Shown here piece by piece: positions 23,941 through 36,504 of a stretch of DNA of 64,000 bases. A model generated the notes under the pieces. It saw only the letters and a program-made list of their open reading frames with translations, did not search any database and had not been told where the DNA came from. Source of the stretch: Spinellus fusiger (lineage: Eukaryota; Mucoromycota; Mucoromycetes; Mucorales; Phycomycetaceae). Made by a program: the position numbers and the translations under genes. Positions within the stretch are counted from its first letter, which is position 1. Each line of letters opens with the position of its first letter. The stretch is from contig JALLLS010000060.1 in NCBI GenBank assembly GCA_025094145.1, forward strand, positions 1 through 64,000, in the 5' to 3' direction.

Positions 23941-24642
23941 TCATACCCAAGGATATCGATTCCAATCAGTGTTAAGGATAGCTGATGTCTCTTCATTTAT
24001 TTCAACGTAACTTTCCTTTGTAATCAATCTTTGTATTGGGCGAATTGCAATATGATTGGGCAACAGGGTTGTTTGGCAAATATTGGTTTCATCTTGTGTA
24101 AATGTATGATATTTTGAAACTGAATAAAAAACGGGTGACAAAGGGTCTTCGGTTTCCAGAACAGATGGGATTGTGTTGCTATCTGCCAGAAAGTTGTGCT
24201 CCAGTCCATTTCTGATAATACCAATCGGTTGTAATTCGCCCAGTTCAGCAACTAAAAATTCTTGTCGTTGGATTTCTTTTAGTTTATGGAGCGCATGCAT
24301 TGCAGAAAGGATGGCTGTTTTGGAATCACACCAGGTTATAGTGGAGGTGGCTTGAGCATTCATTTCAACTGATAATGTGGGTGCTGTTCGATGAAGCATA
24401 GGTTGGTTGGTTGCTAGATCTTCAATGGTTGCATCTTCAGAGTCCAAGTCATAATCATCAGTCTTGGACTATTTGCCATAATGTCGTTGGACGTATCGCT
24501 TAAAATTGTCAGTTTCATTGATCAGTGTGGTGCACACATCACAAGTAAATGACCCATTATCATCACGATTAAATTCCTTTGGAGTTATGTCAAGAAAAAT
24601 AAAATAAATACGTATGCCAATATCAAAAACACAGGACTTACT
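23941..24642 (-). pseudogene. Broken C2H2 zinc-finger gene within palindromic core
   Basis: A canonical intron (GTAAGT donor at 24641, AAAG acceptor at 24577) joins an upstream exon ending LLSQSAT to one opening EFNRDDNGS. A single C2H2-type finger follows, with CDVCTTLINE then RYVQRHYG spacing (C-x2-C ... H-x?-H). A TAG at 24471-24469 interrupts the frame four codons into the SKTDDYD linker. A 169-codon open frame (24447-23941) follows, and further degenerate frames run to about 23000. The family is not recognised; one finger plus a long undefined body would fit a transposase or a host factor captured by the element. Low certainty on function, good certainty that it is a decayed spliced gene. 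Confidence 0.5.
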
Positions 24643-24847
24643 GTTGCCGATTGTGATAACAATATATTGCTTATGATGTCTGTACTTTTATTGTGTAAGT
24701 TTTTTTTATATTAATTTCTTGCATGATTGACAGGTATCATTGCTCATTTCTGCCTCAACAAAATCAAGTCAAAGGGAAGATGAAGGCGAGACGATAATAA
24801 AGAAAAAGAAAAAAGAGGTGTGTGTGTGAGAGAGAAAACTCAATGGC

Positions 24848-26145
24848 ATCCCTCACACTTGCCATTCATCCTCAGAAGTCTTTCTGGAAGTGTATTCATT
24901 GGAAATTGAGTACAACAACTCATTTATAATATAATATAAAAACACCAACAATTTTATATGAAAATTACTAAACGAAATCAAAGTGCATGAAACGTGAACA
25001 CGACTTTATTTTTGGATCAAGCGACTTTATTTTTGGACAGCAAGTTTCTTGGACGACATCAAATTACAAAACTGCGACTATTTTTATTTATTTTTAAAAA
25101 AAAGTATATTAATATATATAAAAGTTAGCAGTTAGCAAATCGTAAAAATAACTAAATAAATAAAATAAAATAAAATAAAAAAGCCACACAATGATTAGTT
25201 TGGGATAAAGTATCTATGATGAGCCGTAGCTTATTTGATGCAGTGGATAGATCTTTTAGAGATAGTAAGAAAGTGTAATAGCATGTATCGGAATGTGTGC
25301 CTTTTAATGGTAAGTTGTTATATTTGTGGTTAATTCATCCAAGTTCTTCTATTTGTATTAATCATTAGAGTAAAACAGAAGTATAAAAGAATGACAAACA
25401 AGTTGAATAGAAAAGAGCAGAGTGAATCGTACGTTAACTAACCAAATACCTCTAGACCCAAGAAGCTATTGAAGACACCGTCCTACGAATGAATGATAAA
25501 TAGTAGCTGGCACTATTCCAGTGTTATTAAAGGCTTTTTCTTTCTTTATTATTATTATTATTATTATTATTATCTATTTCTCTAGACCAGAAATGCTACC
25601 AGTCAACAAGACATTAATAAAGTAAAAAAAAAAAGATATAGCATGCCTGTAGAAGCAAGCTAAGATTCTTACATGTATTTGATTTTATTAGAAAACTATA
25701 ACAAGTTCTTCAGGTGTACATCCTACCAGAAGAATGATAACCAAGACACCTTTATGTGATACTGGTTAGAAGTCTGAATAGTCACCCGTTTTGCAAGTCC
25801 TGGTCCACAATAGCAATAATAGAGTCTCTTATACTTATATATTCTCCAGTATATATTAATCCATTCACGCTAAAGTGAAAGATGGCTGCTAATATACATC
25901 TTATATCAATAGTATTAAGTACCAACTTGAAGATTATCTCAGAGGGAGAATAATACCCATCCACAGCACTCCTTTAGATATCACACACACACACACAAAC
26001 ACACATAAAGACTCTAATGATACTACTAGAACCAATACAAATACAAGTTTACTGGTTCATTCTTGTCTTTATCCTTTTTAGATATCGCTGGAGCCTTGTT
26101 TGAATAACTGACAGAAACTCATGCTACAGACAAATTATTTAGAAA
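24848..26145 (-). repeat. Right inverted arm of palindromic element
   Basis: Reverse complement of 19299-20606. Differences seen by eye include one base in the TATACTGG/TATACTTGG word, an altered GACTGGTAGC/GACTGTGTAGC word, and (ATT)n length. That level of identity is far higher than the state of the core would suggest. Confidence 0.85.
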
Positions 26146-26827
26146 TATTCGCGATCATCTAATCATAATTTATAAATGGTTCAACTCATTTTTATCCTTG
26201 TCTAATTTTAGAGTAAAAGCTTGAAGAAACCTTGCCCGATTTACAGCAAAATAAATATAAAACTTAGTTAATGTGAGTCAAAGTCAAAATGTTAGCACTC
26301 TCATTAGCACTATGCAGACTTGAAAATAATAAATAGAATTGTTTAAGCATCAAGCCTTGTATGTTTTATGATAAAAAAAAATAGTGTTTATATATATATT
26401 AGGAATTACATCAGAAATATAGGTTATATCCTGGCTATAAATCATTAGACGAGTTACTTATAAAATAATAATATCGGAGGATCTCCATTGAAGCGATGAT
26501 GTTCTCTCTCTAATATAAACAGCCAATAGCATGAATTGAAAAGTACTGCAAAGTATTATTATTGGTTGAGTAAGCAGCACACGCAACTGCCATCGGAGAA
26601 ACTATTGATCGTGTAACCGTTTGCCAGCCTTTCAGTAGAAGACACATTGGCCACGTTGTGTAGTGGAGTCAGTTGATTTGATTGAGCTTTTGGGCTTCCT
26701 ATACTTGTTTTGCCCCTTTGCACATATTTTAGACAGATGGTTTAAATATTATTTCTTTTCTTCTGGAACATATTATTATTCGTCATAGTGTATTGGCTTC
26801 TTACTGTCTTTAAGATACTTCAGAAAC
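26146..26827. promoter_or_regulatory. Upstream region of the bHLH gene
   Basis: 682 bp between the palindromic element and the bHLH start codon. No gene. It presumably contains the bHLH promoter, and the element's insertion close upstream could affect it. Confidence 0.4.
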
Positions 26828-28864
26828 ATGTCAGACTTCCATCTCAGCATTGGTGATATAAACATGTTAAAGCTCCAGTCTTCCGGACAATCTTCCAATG
26901 GACCTCTAATCCAAACAGGCCAAATAATAGAGACAAATGGCTATGGTCATTTCTCCGGAGATACCAGTCCTATTATTCCTACCTCACAAGCTACAACAGT
27001 ATTCGATTTTGCAACTTTTCTCTCACCTTACAACTCAACAATGGCAACACCCAAAGAAAGCATTATGCCTACTGATGGTATGTCTCCTTTCAATACAAAC
27101 CTCCACAGGTCTTCTATTTCCTACCAACAAGAGTTTAAAGACCAGGATGTAAGTTGTATTCATAAATGCGTAAGATATTAATATTCTTAGGATATGTTCA
27201 CACCCCTGGTGTCACCTGCTATGAAACCTTCGTACAGCTATCCATTACCACCAAAACACCTACCCAATTCACCATTTAGTTCAGATATCAACTTCTCACC
27301 TCTTACATCACCTGCTATTATGCCACAAATAGACGGACAGACTAAAAGACACAAGTCTTGTGAAAATCCATCTTTTAACCATTCTTTTCCCAACACATTC
27401 AACAATGTATCTTCAGCTCAAATATATGAGCAATACGAACAATTGGAACAAACCAAAAGATTGATCAATCTCAAACTATCTGAACTCAAAAGTCAAAATA
27501 ACAATCAACAAAGTAATGATGGAAATGTCCGACAAGAAATACCAAAATTTTCTTCTGATCATGGACATTTATATTCTAATACTTCTAATTCAACACAAGG
27601 TACAGAGGCTCCATTATTTTGATATATCATCTTTTGCGATGAAAAAGTAATTGATAATTCCACTGAACAAGTGACTACTCAATAGATTCAGTGACAACAT
27701 TTACTCATCTCTTCTTTTGTTTGATAAATAGTCTCCAATTCTTCTGAATATCTTATCAATAATGTACACAATTTCCCAAAGAGTATGCCACATATACACT
27801 CAACTAGACTTCAACCTGTCACCCCAGCCTCAATAATGAACATGAAGATATCGACATCACAAGAAAACATGACAAAAAAGCCTTATATTCATTCCTCAAC
27901 ATTTTTATCTCCTTTCTCTTCATCTTCCGACGCCCTATCACTGCACGACTTTATGACATCTAGCACCATGAACACGCCTACTCCTTCTTTATCTTTTCCT
28001 GATTCACAAAAAAACAACAGTCCTTTAAATCCTCAACGTTCTTCTAATTCTACCTCGTCTTCATCTTCATCTTCCCCCACCAACTCACAGATAAATCCAA
28101 AACCCAATCAACGTATAAAGTCCATGGGAATCTCCAGTCGAGATTCAAAAAAAAATAGAGAAGTTAGAGCCATGCCTTTGTTGAAAAAACAACGCCATGA
28201 AGCTTCTCCCACAAACACAGATAAACCCCTCATAGCTCCCTCTCCAAGAGCGCTCAAGCCTCTTCTAAGTCCTATTATCTCTACTGGTTCAGAGACCAAC
28301 CCTGTTCGGTTAAATGCAGAGCGTATTTTAGCAACACGATCCAACTACCAGAACCTCATGGAGGGAAAAGCTGCAGCCTTGGGTATTGATTTCCAACCCC
28401 ACATTAAAAGTGGAATTGAAGTACGTCGAACAGCCCACAAAGCAGCTGAGCAAAAACGCCGAGATTCGCTTAAAGAATGGTTTGAACGTTTGCGTCAAGA
28501 AGTAGAGGATGGCTATGTTAAGAAGAACATTAAATTAGCCTCTATGGTTCGTCAGGAACAAGAAAAAGAGGCCAGAGAAGATATATCCGAAGACCTATCA
28601 GAAAACAGTAAAACAAAGAACGGTCATACCAGTGAATCCAATCTCATGGAAGACATAGAAGAAGTGGGTGATATGCTTAAGCCGCTTTCTAAGGTGTTGT
28701 TATTACGCTATGCTTATGAGTACATTTCAACCCTCAAAGACACTGTTTCCACTAAAGATTCGCTTATACTGCAGTTGGAACAAGAAAATGCAAATCTTAG
28801 AAGTGGAAATATTGATATAAATGGATTGAGTGTTTCTCTAAGTTCAGAGCATGATCTAGTATAA
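26828..28864 (+). CDS. bHLH transcription factor with long loop
   Basis: DNA-binding regulator, expected nuclear, binding E-box-type sites as a dimer. Exons 26828-27148, 27191-27599 and 27732-28864 total 1863 nt, 620 aa. The N-terminal three quarters are S/P/N/Q-rich and look disordered, with a short charged helix (EQYEQLEQTKRLINLKLSEL). The bHLH lies at about 475-590: basic region RRTAHKAAEQKRRDSLKEWF with the His/Glu/Arg E-box contacts (H-x3-E-x2-RR), helix 1, an unusually long acidic loop of about 50 residues (REDISEDLSENSK...), helix 2 PLSKVLLLRYAYEYISTLK, then a short leucine-heptad-like tail (LILQLEQENANL). Long loops are known in several fungal bHLH proteins. The target process is not predictable. 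Confidence 0.87.
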
Positions 28865-31005
28865 GTATTCTTTTCTAAAAAAAAAAAACGATATAATGTT
28901 ATATAGAAATATTAATTTCTTTGTATTTATGCTTTTAAGCCAACCCTATGCATTTTATTTATTTACTTATGTTTCTCTCATTTTATACTATCTTTTTAAC
29001 TTACTTTATTTTAATGTACTCATGTTTTTTTCTTTCTGTTATTTATGAAAACAATATATTTGGCGTTGGATCAAGAATCTAATAATATTAAAGACACACA
29101 CACAAACACTAAAGAGAAAAGACATCGAATCATCTCAAGTTCGAAATAAGTATTCAAATTAATGCCTAAATGTCTACAATAGTTACCTTTTTCTTTTTAG
29201 GATGCCTTTAGCTATCTACTCCCATTTCTCAGCCTTCTTAGGTTCTTCGATTCTCCTTTTTGAATTCTCGACCTTCCATCATCAAAATATATTCTCTGTC
29301 TCTATTCACAGATCAATATTCAACTATAGTTCTAACACAGATATTGCTTGCGTGCACAGCATAATACTCTTCATTATAGGAATGATATTAGACTACAGCC
29401 ATGATACTGGTGCTATTGCAGCTACTTTAAACCCCCTTTTCCCAAAAAAAAAATGACAAAAAAACTAAGTGGTTGCATAAGAAATAGCACGCAATTATTT
29501 TGATTTCATTCTCATTTTCAGATAAATACTATCTCTTGTGAAAAAATTAACAGAGAAATGATTTTAAATATTATGGATAAGCTTCTAAAAAACATGAGCA
29601 AAAAAAAAAAAGAGCCAAAGTTTGTATATTCCCGAAAAGTAAAGAAGATATTCTACCAAGATTTGCATGAAATTATGATTTCAGTGAGCTTATAACCAAT
29701 TGTATTAAATGCACAAGTAGTGGTATATCGGTTTCTATTTTGTGCCTTTTGTGGATTGATTTAACTGTACTATTAATAATGAAACAATTAAAATACGAAA
29801 ATTATCTTCCATTGATTCTAATTCACATTGATAAATAATAATAATGATAGTAGTAACAGTATGGCCTTAGACTGATTCATTGATAAAAGACATGAGAGCC
29901 TACACATACACACCAGGAGATTTTTAGGATATAAAAAGAAATAAATGAGATATCAAAATGCAATATTTTTATGATTGGCTAATCTGTTTGAAAAGGCCTT
30001 TCGCTATTTAAATATATTATCTGAGACTCAGCATGCCTATTTTAGCAACGAATGTTGACTTTGCAATTGAGAAATATAAAGTTGGCTATAAAAAGAAAAA
30101 AAGAACTAAAACTATCCCACTATTACAGTTCAGTCGTTACTGTTCTTCTTTATAATTTGATATTCTTAAGATAAAAATAATATTACATAAAGATAATGAA
30201 AGTATATTGGTTAAAGAACCTATGGAATTAGCCCCAGTACACACCTAAAGATTTTTGGGATATAAAAGTAAATACACGGACAATAAAATCACAATATTCT
30301 TATGATTGGCTAATATGTTTAAAAAGGGTATTTTCGCTGTCTAAATGAACCATTTTAAACTCTGTCTGCCTATCCTAGCAATAGCTACACTATCTTCATA
30401 AAGTATTGGTGCATCTTTGGGAGATAAAATAGTATAGAAATGTAGTATGATTCAAAAAAGACTTACGTGTATCTTGGTTTAGTGTAGCGATAACTACACC
30501 GGATTATTCTTTGATGTTTTGATGTTTTGGTGGATTAGCTACTACTAACTAGATGTTTATCTGATTGTTGATGATTAATAAAGATTAAAAGCTTCATTCT
30601 AAGAAATGGGATTAAGCTATTGACATCCTGGTTTTTCCACAGCAGGAGTATCTTTATATGAATAATTAGTTATGCAACACTGGAGTATCACTGGCTCTTT
30701 CCTCGAGATATCTTGCAAACCTTTCACAATTGACTATTGAAGATGTATGTCCTGACAGAGATAACTCGGCTTTCATCCAATACCAGTGATTGAGCTTTTT
30801 ACTGCTACAATCTTTAGAGCAGTCTCCATGAAGAAAAGAAAATAAAGACGAGTTGACCTTTTTCTTATACTATTTCTGTTTTATAACTGGTTTTCACATA
30901 TCATTGATTCAATATGTGATTTGAAAACCAAGTTGTGCTAAAGCATAATGTTTGTATATCTATCAATGGAGACTGTGAATTCCACAGGTTTTCTATGCAC
31001 ACATA
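28865..31005. other. Repeat-rich intergenic region
   Basis: No supportable gene. An 84-codon plus frame at 29202-29456 has no recognisable domain. Two direct copies of a dispersed repeat of about 150 bp lie at about 29903-30052 and 30237-30388 (shared words: ACACACC, AGATTTTT(A/G)GGATATAAAA, TATGATTGGCTAAT). The rest is AT-rich. Confidence 0.55.
29903..30388 (+). repeat. Pair of direct about 150-bp repeats (copies A and B)
   Basis: Copy A 29903-30052 and copy B 30237-30388, same orientation, separated by about 185 bp. Related copies C (about 52100-52260) and D (about 53500-53615) lie on the opposite strand on either side of the Fanzor remnant. Alignment by eye. Confidence 0.6.
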
Positions 31006-31642
31006 CAGTCCCAAGTAATGAGTAGACGGATTTTTTTATTTTTATTTTGAGAAATAAAGGCATATCTATCAGTACAAGATGTTCATAATAAAAGGTTCAT
31101 GGAATAATACAATATTTGGAATAGTTGTTCTTTAACTGATTGTCTACATTTTTATTATAAAGATATTGATCAGTGCTTTGTAACAGAGTCTTTATTCTTC
31201 ATCACTCTAGTCCCTTTATCATTGCCCATAACTGTCGAACAGGATTCATCAGACCAAACAACCTTGCTTTTACATCATTCATATTTCTCAAATGAAGTGT
31301 AATTATTTGTATAGGGTAGTAGATGACACCTTTTCAGGTCTTCCTGTATGTATTTTGAGTTGAATTGTGCCTTTGTTTTTATACAATAAGACACTCTTGC
31401 CCACTGTGCTCTTTGGGATGTCGACATTGTCAGCAATCTTTTGATAAGTAACATGTCTTTTCCATTGTCCTGTGATTTGACCTCTAATAAACATATCACG
31501 CTCTCTTCTATTGGTGGGACTATCTTTATTTTCTTGGCTAAGAATTGGCTGATTCTTATTGACTAAAGTCATTTTTTGAATAAGTTGTAAAATAGAATAT
31601 AGAAAATTGATTTGCTGTCTACTCATTTATTACATGGGACTG
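31006..31642 (-). mobile_element. Internally deleted Tc1/mariner copy, CAGTCCC family
   Basis: 637 bp, flanked by TA (31004-31005 and 31643-31644). It starts CAGTCCC and ends GGGACTG, with imperfect terminal inverted repeats extending through AATGAGTAGAC. The minus strand encodes the N-terminal helix-turn-helix of a Tc1-type transposase (RGQITGQWKRHVTYQKIADN, then DIPKSTVGK and GRPEKV) followed by the first DDE block WSDESCSTVMGND. The remainder of the catalytic domain is missing. Confidence 0.8.
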
Positions 31643-31725
31643 TATACCTCACCAAAATGTGAATATTTTTTATTTTTTGGTCTTTTATTATTTTGTTATT
31701 TCTCACAGAAACTATTCACTTGATA

Positions 31726-32060
31726 CTTAAGCACTCGTCAAGATGATCATAACTGAGCAAGGTGATGTGCTATTGTTAACAAAAATAATAATAGAAAGAA
31801 GTGATAGACACTACCAAGGACTATTCTGAAAGTAAAAAGGTAAGCAGTGTCTTTATCTGAGCTTGTACTCATTGTATTCCACAAGACACTCATTGTATGG
31901 TTAATAAATAAAGACTCCTTCCAAGTCAGTCTTAGGTTGTCTTCTATACTGTCAATAATGTCTTGAGAATAATCTTGAGCATGGTTATCTATCTCCCAAA
32001 TATAAATCACAAGGCCTTTAGGGTATAGATTCTATTGCTATGAGGGAATGCACTTGGGCA
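31726..32060 (-). repeat. Dispersed repeat copy 1 with conserved short ORF
   Basis: Shares extended similarity with 32600-32866 (copy 2) and with 51430-51650 in reverse (copy 3). Here the minus strand is open for 87 codons (32010-31747) and includes SSDKDTAYLF and RIVLGSVYH followed by a hydrophobic stretch. The encoded family is not recognised. Confidence 0.55.
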
Positions 32061-32599
32061 GTAGCTATAGTCATAGTATAGTATTATCTATACTATTACA
32101 ATAAACAATTTTATTTATCAACACTATATTTTACTGATAATACAATTTGATACTGAGGTATACTACAAAAGGAAACAAATATCTGGATACTTGCAAACCT
32201 TTTGATTTCAAACACAGTTCCATAAAAGGTGAGTTTTTCTTTTACGTAAAAGGAAGGAAATATCCCCGCTTAAAGACCAGAAAATCTTTGGGTGTGTAGT
32301 AACTTTCTAGAAAAGAGGAGCAAATTAAATTAAATTAAGAACAATATAGCCATTCAATGATTGAATAATAACTTTTTGTTCAATAAAAACATAATTGTAA
32401 CTGGCCTATACTGTGATATTCAATGAATAGAGGACAATATTTCCCATGATTTCCTCTAGGCTCGAGGCAGAAAGAGAATGAATCTTTTAATCTGTAGATT
32501 GTAGGACAGTAGATGTTAAAGTGTAATACATCATCAGAATAGAGAGAAAGGCATTATTTGTTTTGATATTCCTCTAGTATTGTTACTTTAAATCATAAC

Positions 32600-32866
32600 T
32601 AATAGCTTAACACTCAGAGACTTGTAAAGATGAGTATAATTGAACAAGGTAATGCACTGTTACTAATGAAATAAAACAAAGGAAGTGATGGACATTACCA
32701 AAGACTATTCTGGAGATAAAAAGGTAAATGGTGTCTTCATCTAGACTTAATCTTATTACAATCCACAAGACACTTATGTTATTAGTTAATTAAAGAGTCT
32801 TCTCTGGCCAGTTCCAAGTTACCTTTTATACTGTCCATAATGTCTAAGGTGTAAATTCTATTGCTA
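32600..32866 (-). repeat. Dispersed repeat copy 2, interrupted by a Tc1 element
   Basis: Same repeat as 31726-32060. Similarity stops at ATTCTATTGCTA, exactly where the Tc1 element begins. The matching uninterrupted word occurs at 32028-32040, followed there by TGAGGGAATGC. Confidence 0.6.
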
Positions 32867-34231
32867 AAGTGATCCGACAAAAATAACCGTGATTTCTCAA
32901 ATACAGATTTCCTTTTTTAGTTTCATACTTTATCCTAATAATGTTATAACTTTATGAATTCATTAGATAAAGACGTAAAAATTTCCATAGATACATAGAA
33001 GAGTAATTATAAGACGAGAGGCAAGTTTTATCACAAGGCCACTTAATAGCCACTATGGCCACCCTTGGCATCAATGACAGTCTGGCATCTCCGCCCCATG
33101 CTGGCAATAAGGGTGTCTGTCACTTCCTTTGATATATTACCCCATTCAAGCATCAGATAAGTCTTTAACTTTTATTTGGTAGAATATAATCTTCTATTCT
33201 TCCTACTAGCCTCCTTGAGGTGGGCATAAAAAAGCTCAATTGGATTGAGATCAAGACTTTGAAAGTGTCAGTAAAGAGTCATTATATACTATTTTCAGCC
33301 TTCTATTCTCAAGTTTACTTACTTGTGTGAGGTCTATCATTATCCTCCTGTAGGAGGTAACTAACTCCAGGATTTATAAAAGAGAGAATTACTTGAATTC
33401 ATGGCAATAGACTTCTCCCAAGATATCGATGTACTTGTTGGGATTTATCCTACCATCCACTATGACTAGTCTCCCAACATCCTCCCCACTGAAGCAGCCT
33501 CATACCATCACCCCACCAGCTCCAAACTTCTTATCTAAGATATTCTTAGGCTCAAAGGCCGTACCATAATGACTGATGATTTTTAACCCCACTGTCAAAG
33601 TTCATGAGCTCCACTCTAGACTCATCAGACCAGACTATCTGCTGCCACTGCTCATGTGTTTAGTTAATGTTTTCACAGGCCCACTGGAACCTTGCCTCCA
33701 TAATTTTTTTTCAAAAGAGGCTTTACCACCAGATTGAATGAATGAAACCTCATTTTTTTCAAGGTACTTCTTCAAGGCTGGTCTTGATATCTTGATAGCC
33801 ATATCTGCCATGATGGTTGCTTTGGTCTGATGAAAATCCCGTATTACTATTCTTCTAAACCACCAGAGAGACCTGTCATTGAATTTTCTTTTTCTACCAC
33901 TTTTTGGTGAGTGATTAGCTTGGTTGGTTTTATTTTAGTGCTTTACTATATCTCCCACAGTTGAAGAAAGCATATTAAATATATAAGATCCCTCGATCTG
34001 AGTAGATCTCAGGTTCAGCGCCTTGTGGAGGATAGTTGAGCAAATATCAATGCTGGTATCTTTTCTATACACATCAGGTGCTCTGAAAAAAATATGTTCA
34101 TGGTGCTAGATGAGCCAGACATTATTAGAAAAGTAGTTTTTTTTATGAGAAAAGAACAGTAGTGTATGTTAATCTTTACTATAGAAATAACCCAGGATTT
34201 GAAAGAATTCCAATTCTTTCTGTTGGTCACT
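32867..34231 (-). mobile_element. Near full-length but dead Tc1/mariner element
   Basis: 1365 bp, normal for Tc1, bounded by TA and imperfect terminal repeats (left AAGTGATCCGACAAAAA, right TTTCTGTTGGTCACTT). Reading on minus, decayed transposase text comes in order: SPKSGRKRKFNDRSL, ALKKYLEKNEVSF, GAGGVMV...GCFSG, LLQEDNDRPHTS (second catalytic Asp block), SLDLNPIELFYAHLK (third block), ending near GRRCQTVIDAKGG. Many stops and frameshifts make it non-functional. Confidence 0.85.
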
Positions 34232-36504
34232 TATGCTTTGAATGCTAATTGTCACAGAGAACTAGAAAACCTTTTGATTTATTCTATAGAACCATTCTGA
34301 TTTTATATAGTTTCACAGAACAAATATAACAGAAGATGAACAGTATAGCTTTGACTTTTGGAACCAAAGTTTCTTGGCATCAACTCTTTTAGAGTAGAAT
34401 CGTGGTTTCTGCATTGGTTAGTTCTTTCAAATCTGAGTTCTTTACACAAGCTGTAATTGATTACATTTTGAAGGAAGCCAGCAGTAGATAGAGAAGCCCG
34501 AGAAATTGTGATCTTTCTGATTCTCTTTGCAGTTTTCTTGGCTTTTAATTCTTCAAATATGTTTTACCTCTTAAATCCTTTATATAAATTAAGTTAACAT
34601 TTATTGATAGTAAATAGGTTCTAACATATACATGGTACTTTTTAACTTCTTTTATTTGAATTTGGGGCGTTTGGCTTGCTTGAAGTACTGTTAATTTGAA
34701 GAGATTTTTTTTTATTTCTTAACAGCAATAAATATCTTTACGCCAGAGTAAATATTTTGACAAAGTATAAAAATGTTTAAAAAGAACAGAGATACTTGAA
34801 TAAATTTACAGTAAATTAGACAGATACATTTGTATTAGTATTTCACTTTATCACATGTATAGCATACTAATATTTTTTATTGTAACGTCAGTATTTCATA
34901 AGATGCATTTGGCTAGGGAAAAAGAAGAAAGTAGCAGAACAGTATTTGCAGAATGCATTCATTTTTTTTTATGATTTAGTAGTATACTGCATGGAGTTAG
35001 GAAGAATTCTCAGCTTGATATTTTTAATTGTGAAAGTATTTGATAACCTGTACATAGATTTTCATATTTCTTGAATCTAACGTGAAGAAAGGGTCTACAC
35101 GACTACGACTCAGGAAAATTTTAATGAGTTTTTCTCCCATAGCATCTTTTTTTCTAATAATAATCTACCAATGACTCAATATTTAATCCTATTTCAATAA
35201 GAGAAGGCTATTTTATTTCTGCACCAAAAAGAATGTAAGACTTAATTGACAGAAATCTCGTCCAGAAAGAAAACATTAAAATGTTCAAAAATGAAATTTG
35301 ATTTGTCTGCTTTTCTCTCTCTCGAATCGTCTGATTTTCAGATCCAGCCAGTCTTAAGTCAAATTTCCAATCGTCTAATTTTAGGATAAAACACTGATTA
35401 TACCGAGACGGGCAACGTTGTTACTAGCCGACTCTTCTGTTCCCTAATGTCCTGTTTACATCCAACTTATAAGAATATTATCTACAAAGGCATACTCAAT
35501 TATTCCCATAATTATTCTGTGAATTCTAATGATGATATTTTCTACTTTAATAATAATAAAAAGGTCATTGAGTAGACATATGTTCTGTTCTATTTTTCTT
35601 AACAACACCCAAGGCTACCCTCAACACACTTATACGGGCCTTCTTTCTTTCTTTCTTTCTTATCCCTGTATGAATGGCTATCCATGAAAATATAAAGGTC
35701 TAAAGTTTATCACAAACACGGCATTCAGCGGCAGTTTTATTTTTATACAGGCTATTGTAGGTTCCTTATTTTTTTACTGTAGTATACTGTAACGTAATGG
35801 CCTTTATTATTATTCCGGTAGGATGTGTTTTTTATATATATGTAGTTTCATATAAATGATCAAACTCTCATAATGTAGCCACCATGTCTAATGCACATTG
35901 AATGCTAAGTATAAGAAATATTATTAGTTTCAATTGTAATTATTAGAAAAAAGATGAAGTATCAGTAGAATAGAACAGAAAGATGCATACATCATTATTT
36001 ACCTTTCTTATTATTGCCATCTCAATAGACTACGTGGTTTGCTCACTTATGGAATACCAAGTTCAAAATACATTGCCGTAAATATCTGTTGCATTGTCGA
36101 TGTATATCAGTTGAATGCAAATGGCATGACCGATGTATTCTATAGGCGCCTTGTCGCAATAACAAAAATCAGTGCATTCAGCAATTTTTAAACTATTCTT
36201 TAATAATGGCCTTTTCTCCGTACAAATCTATGACTATCGAATTAGGACTTTTTATTCTATTCGTTGTATCCCAGCAAATAAAATAAAAACGACAAGTCAC
36301 GTGCCTAAAACAAGAGATTCATTCTTCCTTTTTAGGTCATTCTCTTATTGTCTTATTACTTACTTCTCTTACTGTTACAAGCATGGCCTATTCAATAACA
36401 AAAGAGGATAGCCCCTTTCCTATAGGTATTAAAATAAGTAAAGACCTGATGTTTATTTTGAAATCCTCATTTTCTCTCTACTTGTCAAAGGCAGCATCTC
36501 GAAA
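34232..36504. other. AT-rich intergenic region upstream of the Dug2-like gene
   Basis: About 2.3 kb without recognisable coding sequence. It contains a (TTTC)n microsatellite at about 35643-35660. The final few hundred bp presumably hold the Dug2-like promoter. Confidence 0.45.

Larger units (their letters stand above)
19299..26145. mobile_element. 6.85-kb palindromic element with about 1.3-kb inverted arms
   Basis: The left arm (19299-20606) reappears as its reverse complement at 24848-26145, with only scattered substitutions and small indels. The outer terminus is TTTGTCTGTAGCATGAG (19310 on the left, complement ending 26134 on the right); about 10 further bp match imperfectly. Each arm carries an (AAT)n run (about 19870-19900 and 25547-25574), a GT/CA microsatellite, and the same short frame beginning MDGYYSPSEIIFKLV. 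The 4.2-kb core is unpaired and decayed: LINE text on plus (about 20690-22564) and a broken zinc-finger gene on minus (about 24642-23000). No clean target-site duplication is visible. It may be a long-TIR DNA transposon that captured debris, or a large inverted duplication. Confidence 0.8.

Noticed and set aside
19299..26145. Reading the palindrome arms as LTRs
   Set aside because: The arms are inverted, not direct, and lack TG...CA ends, a primer-binding site or polypurine tract.
29202..29456. 84-codon plus frame
   Set aside because: No domain, no repeat copy with the same frame, AT-driven composition.
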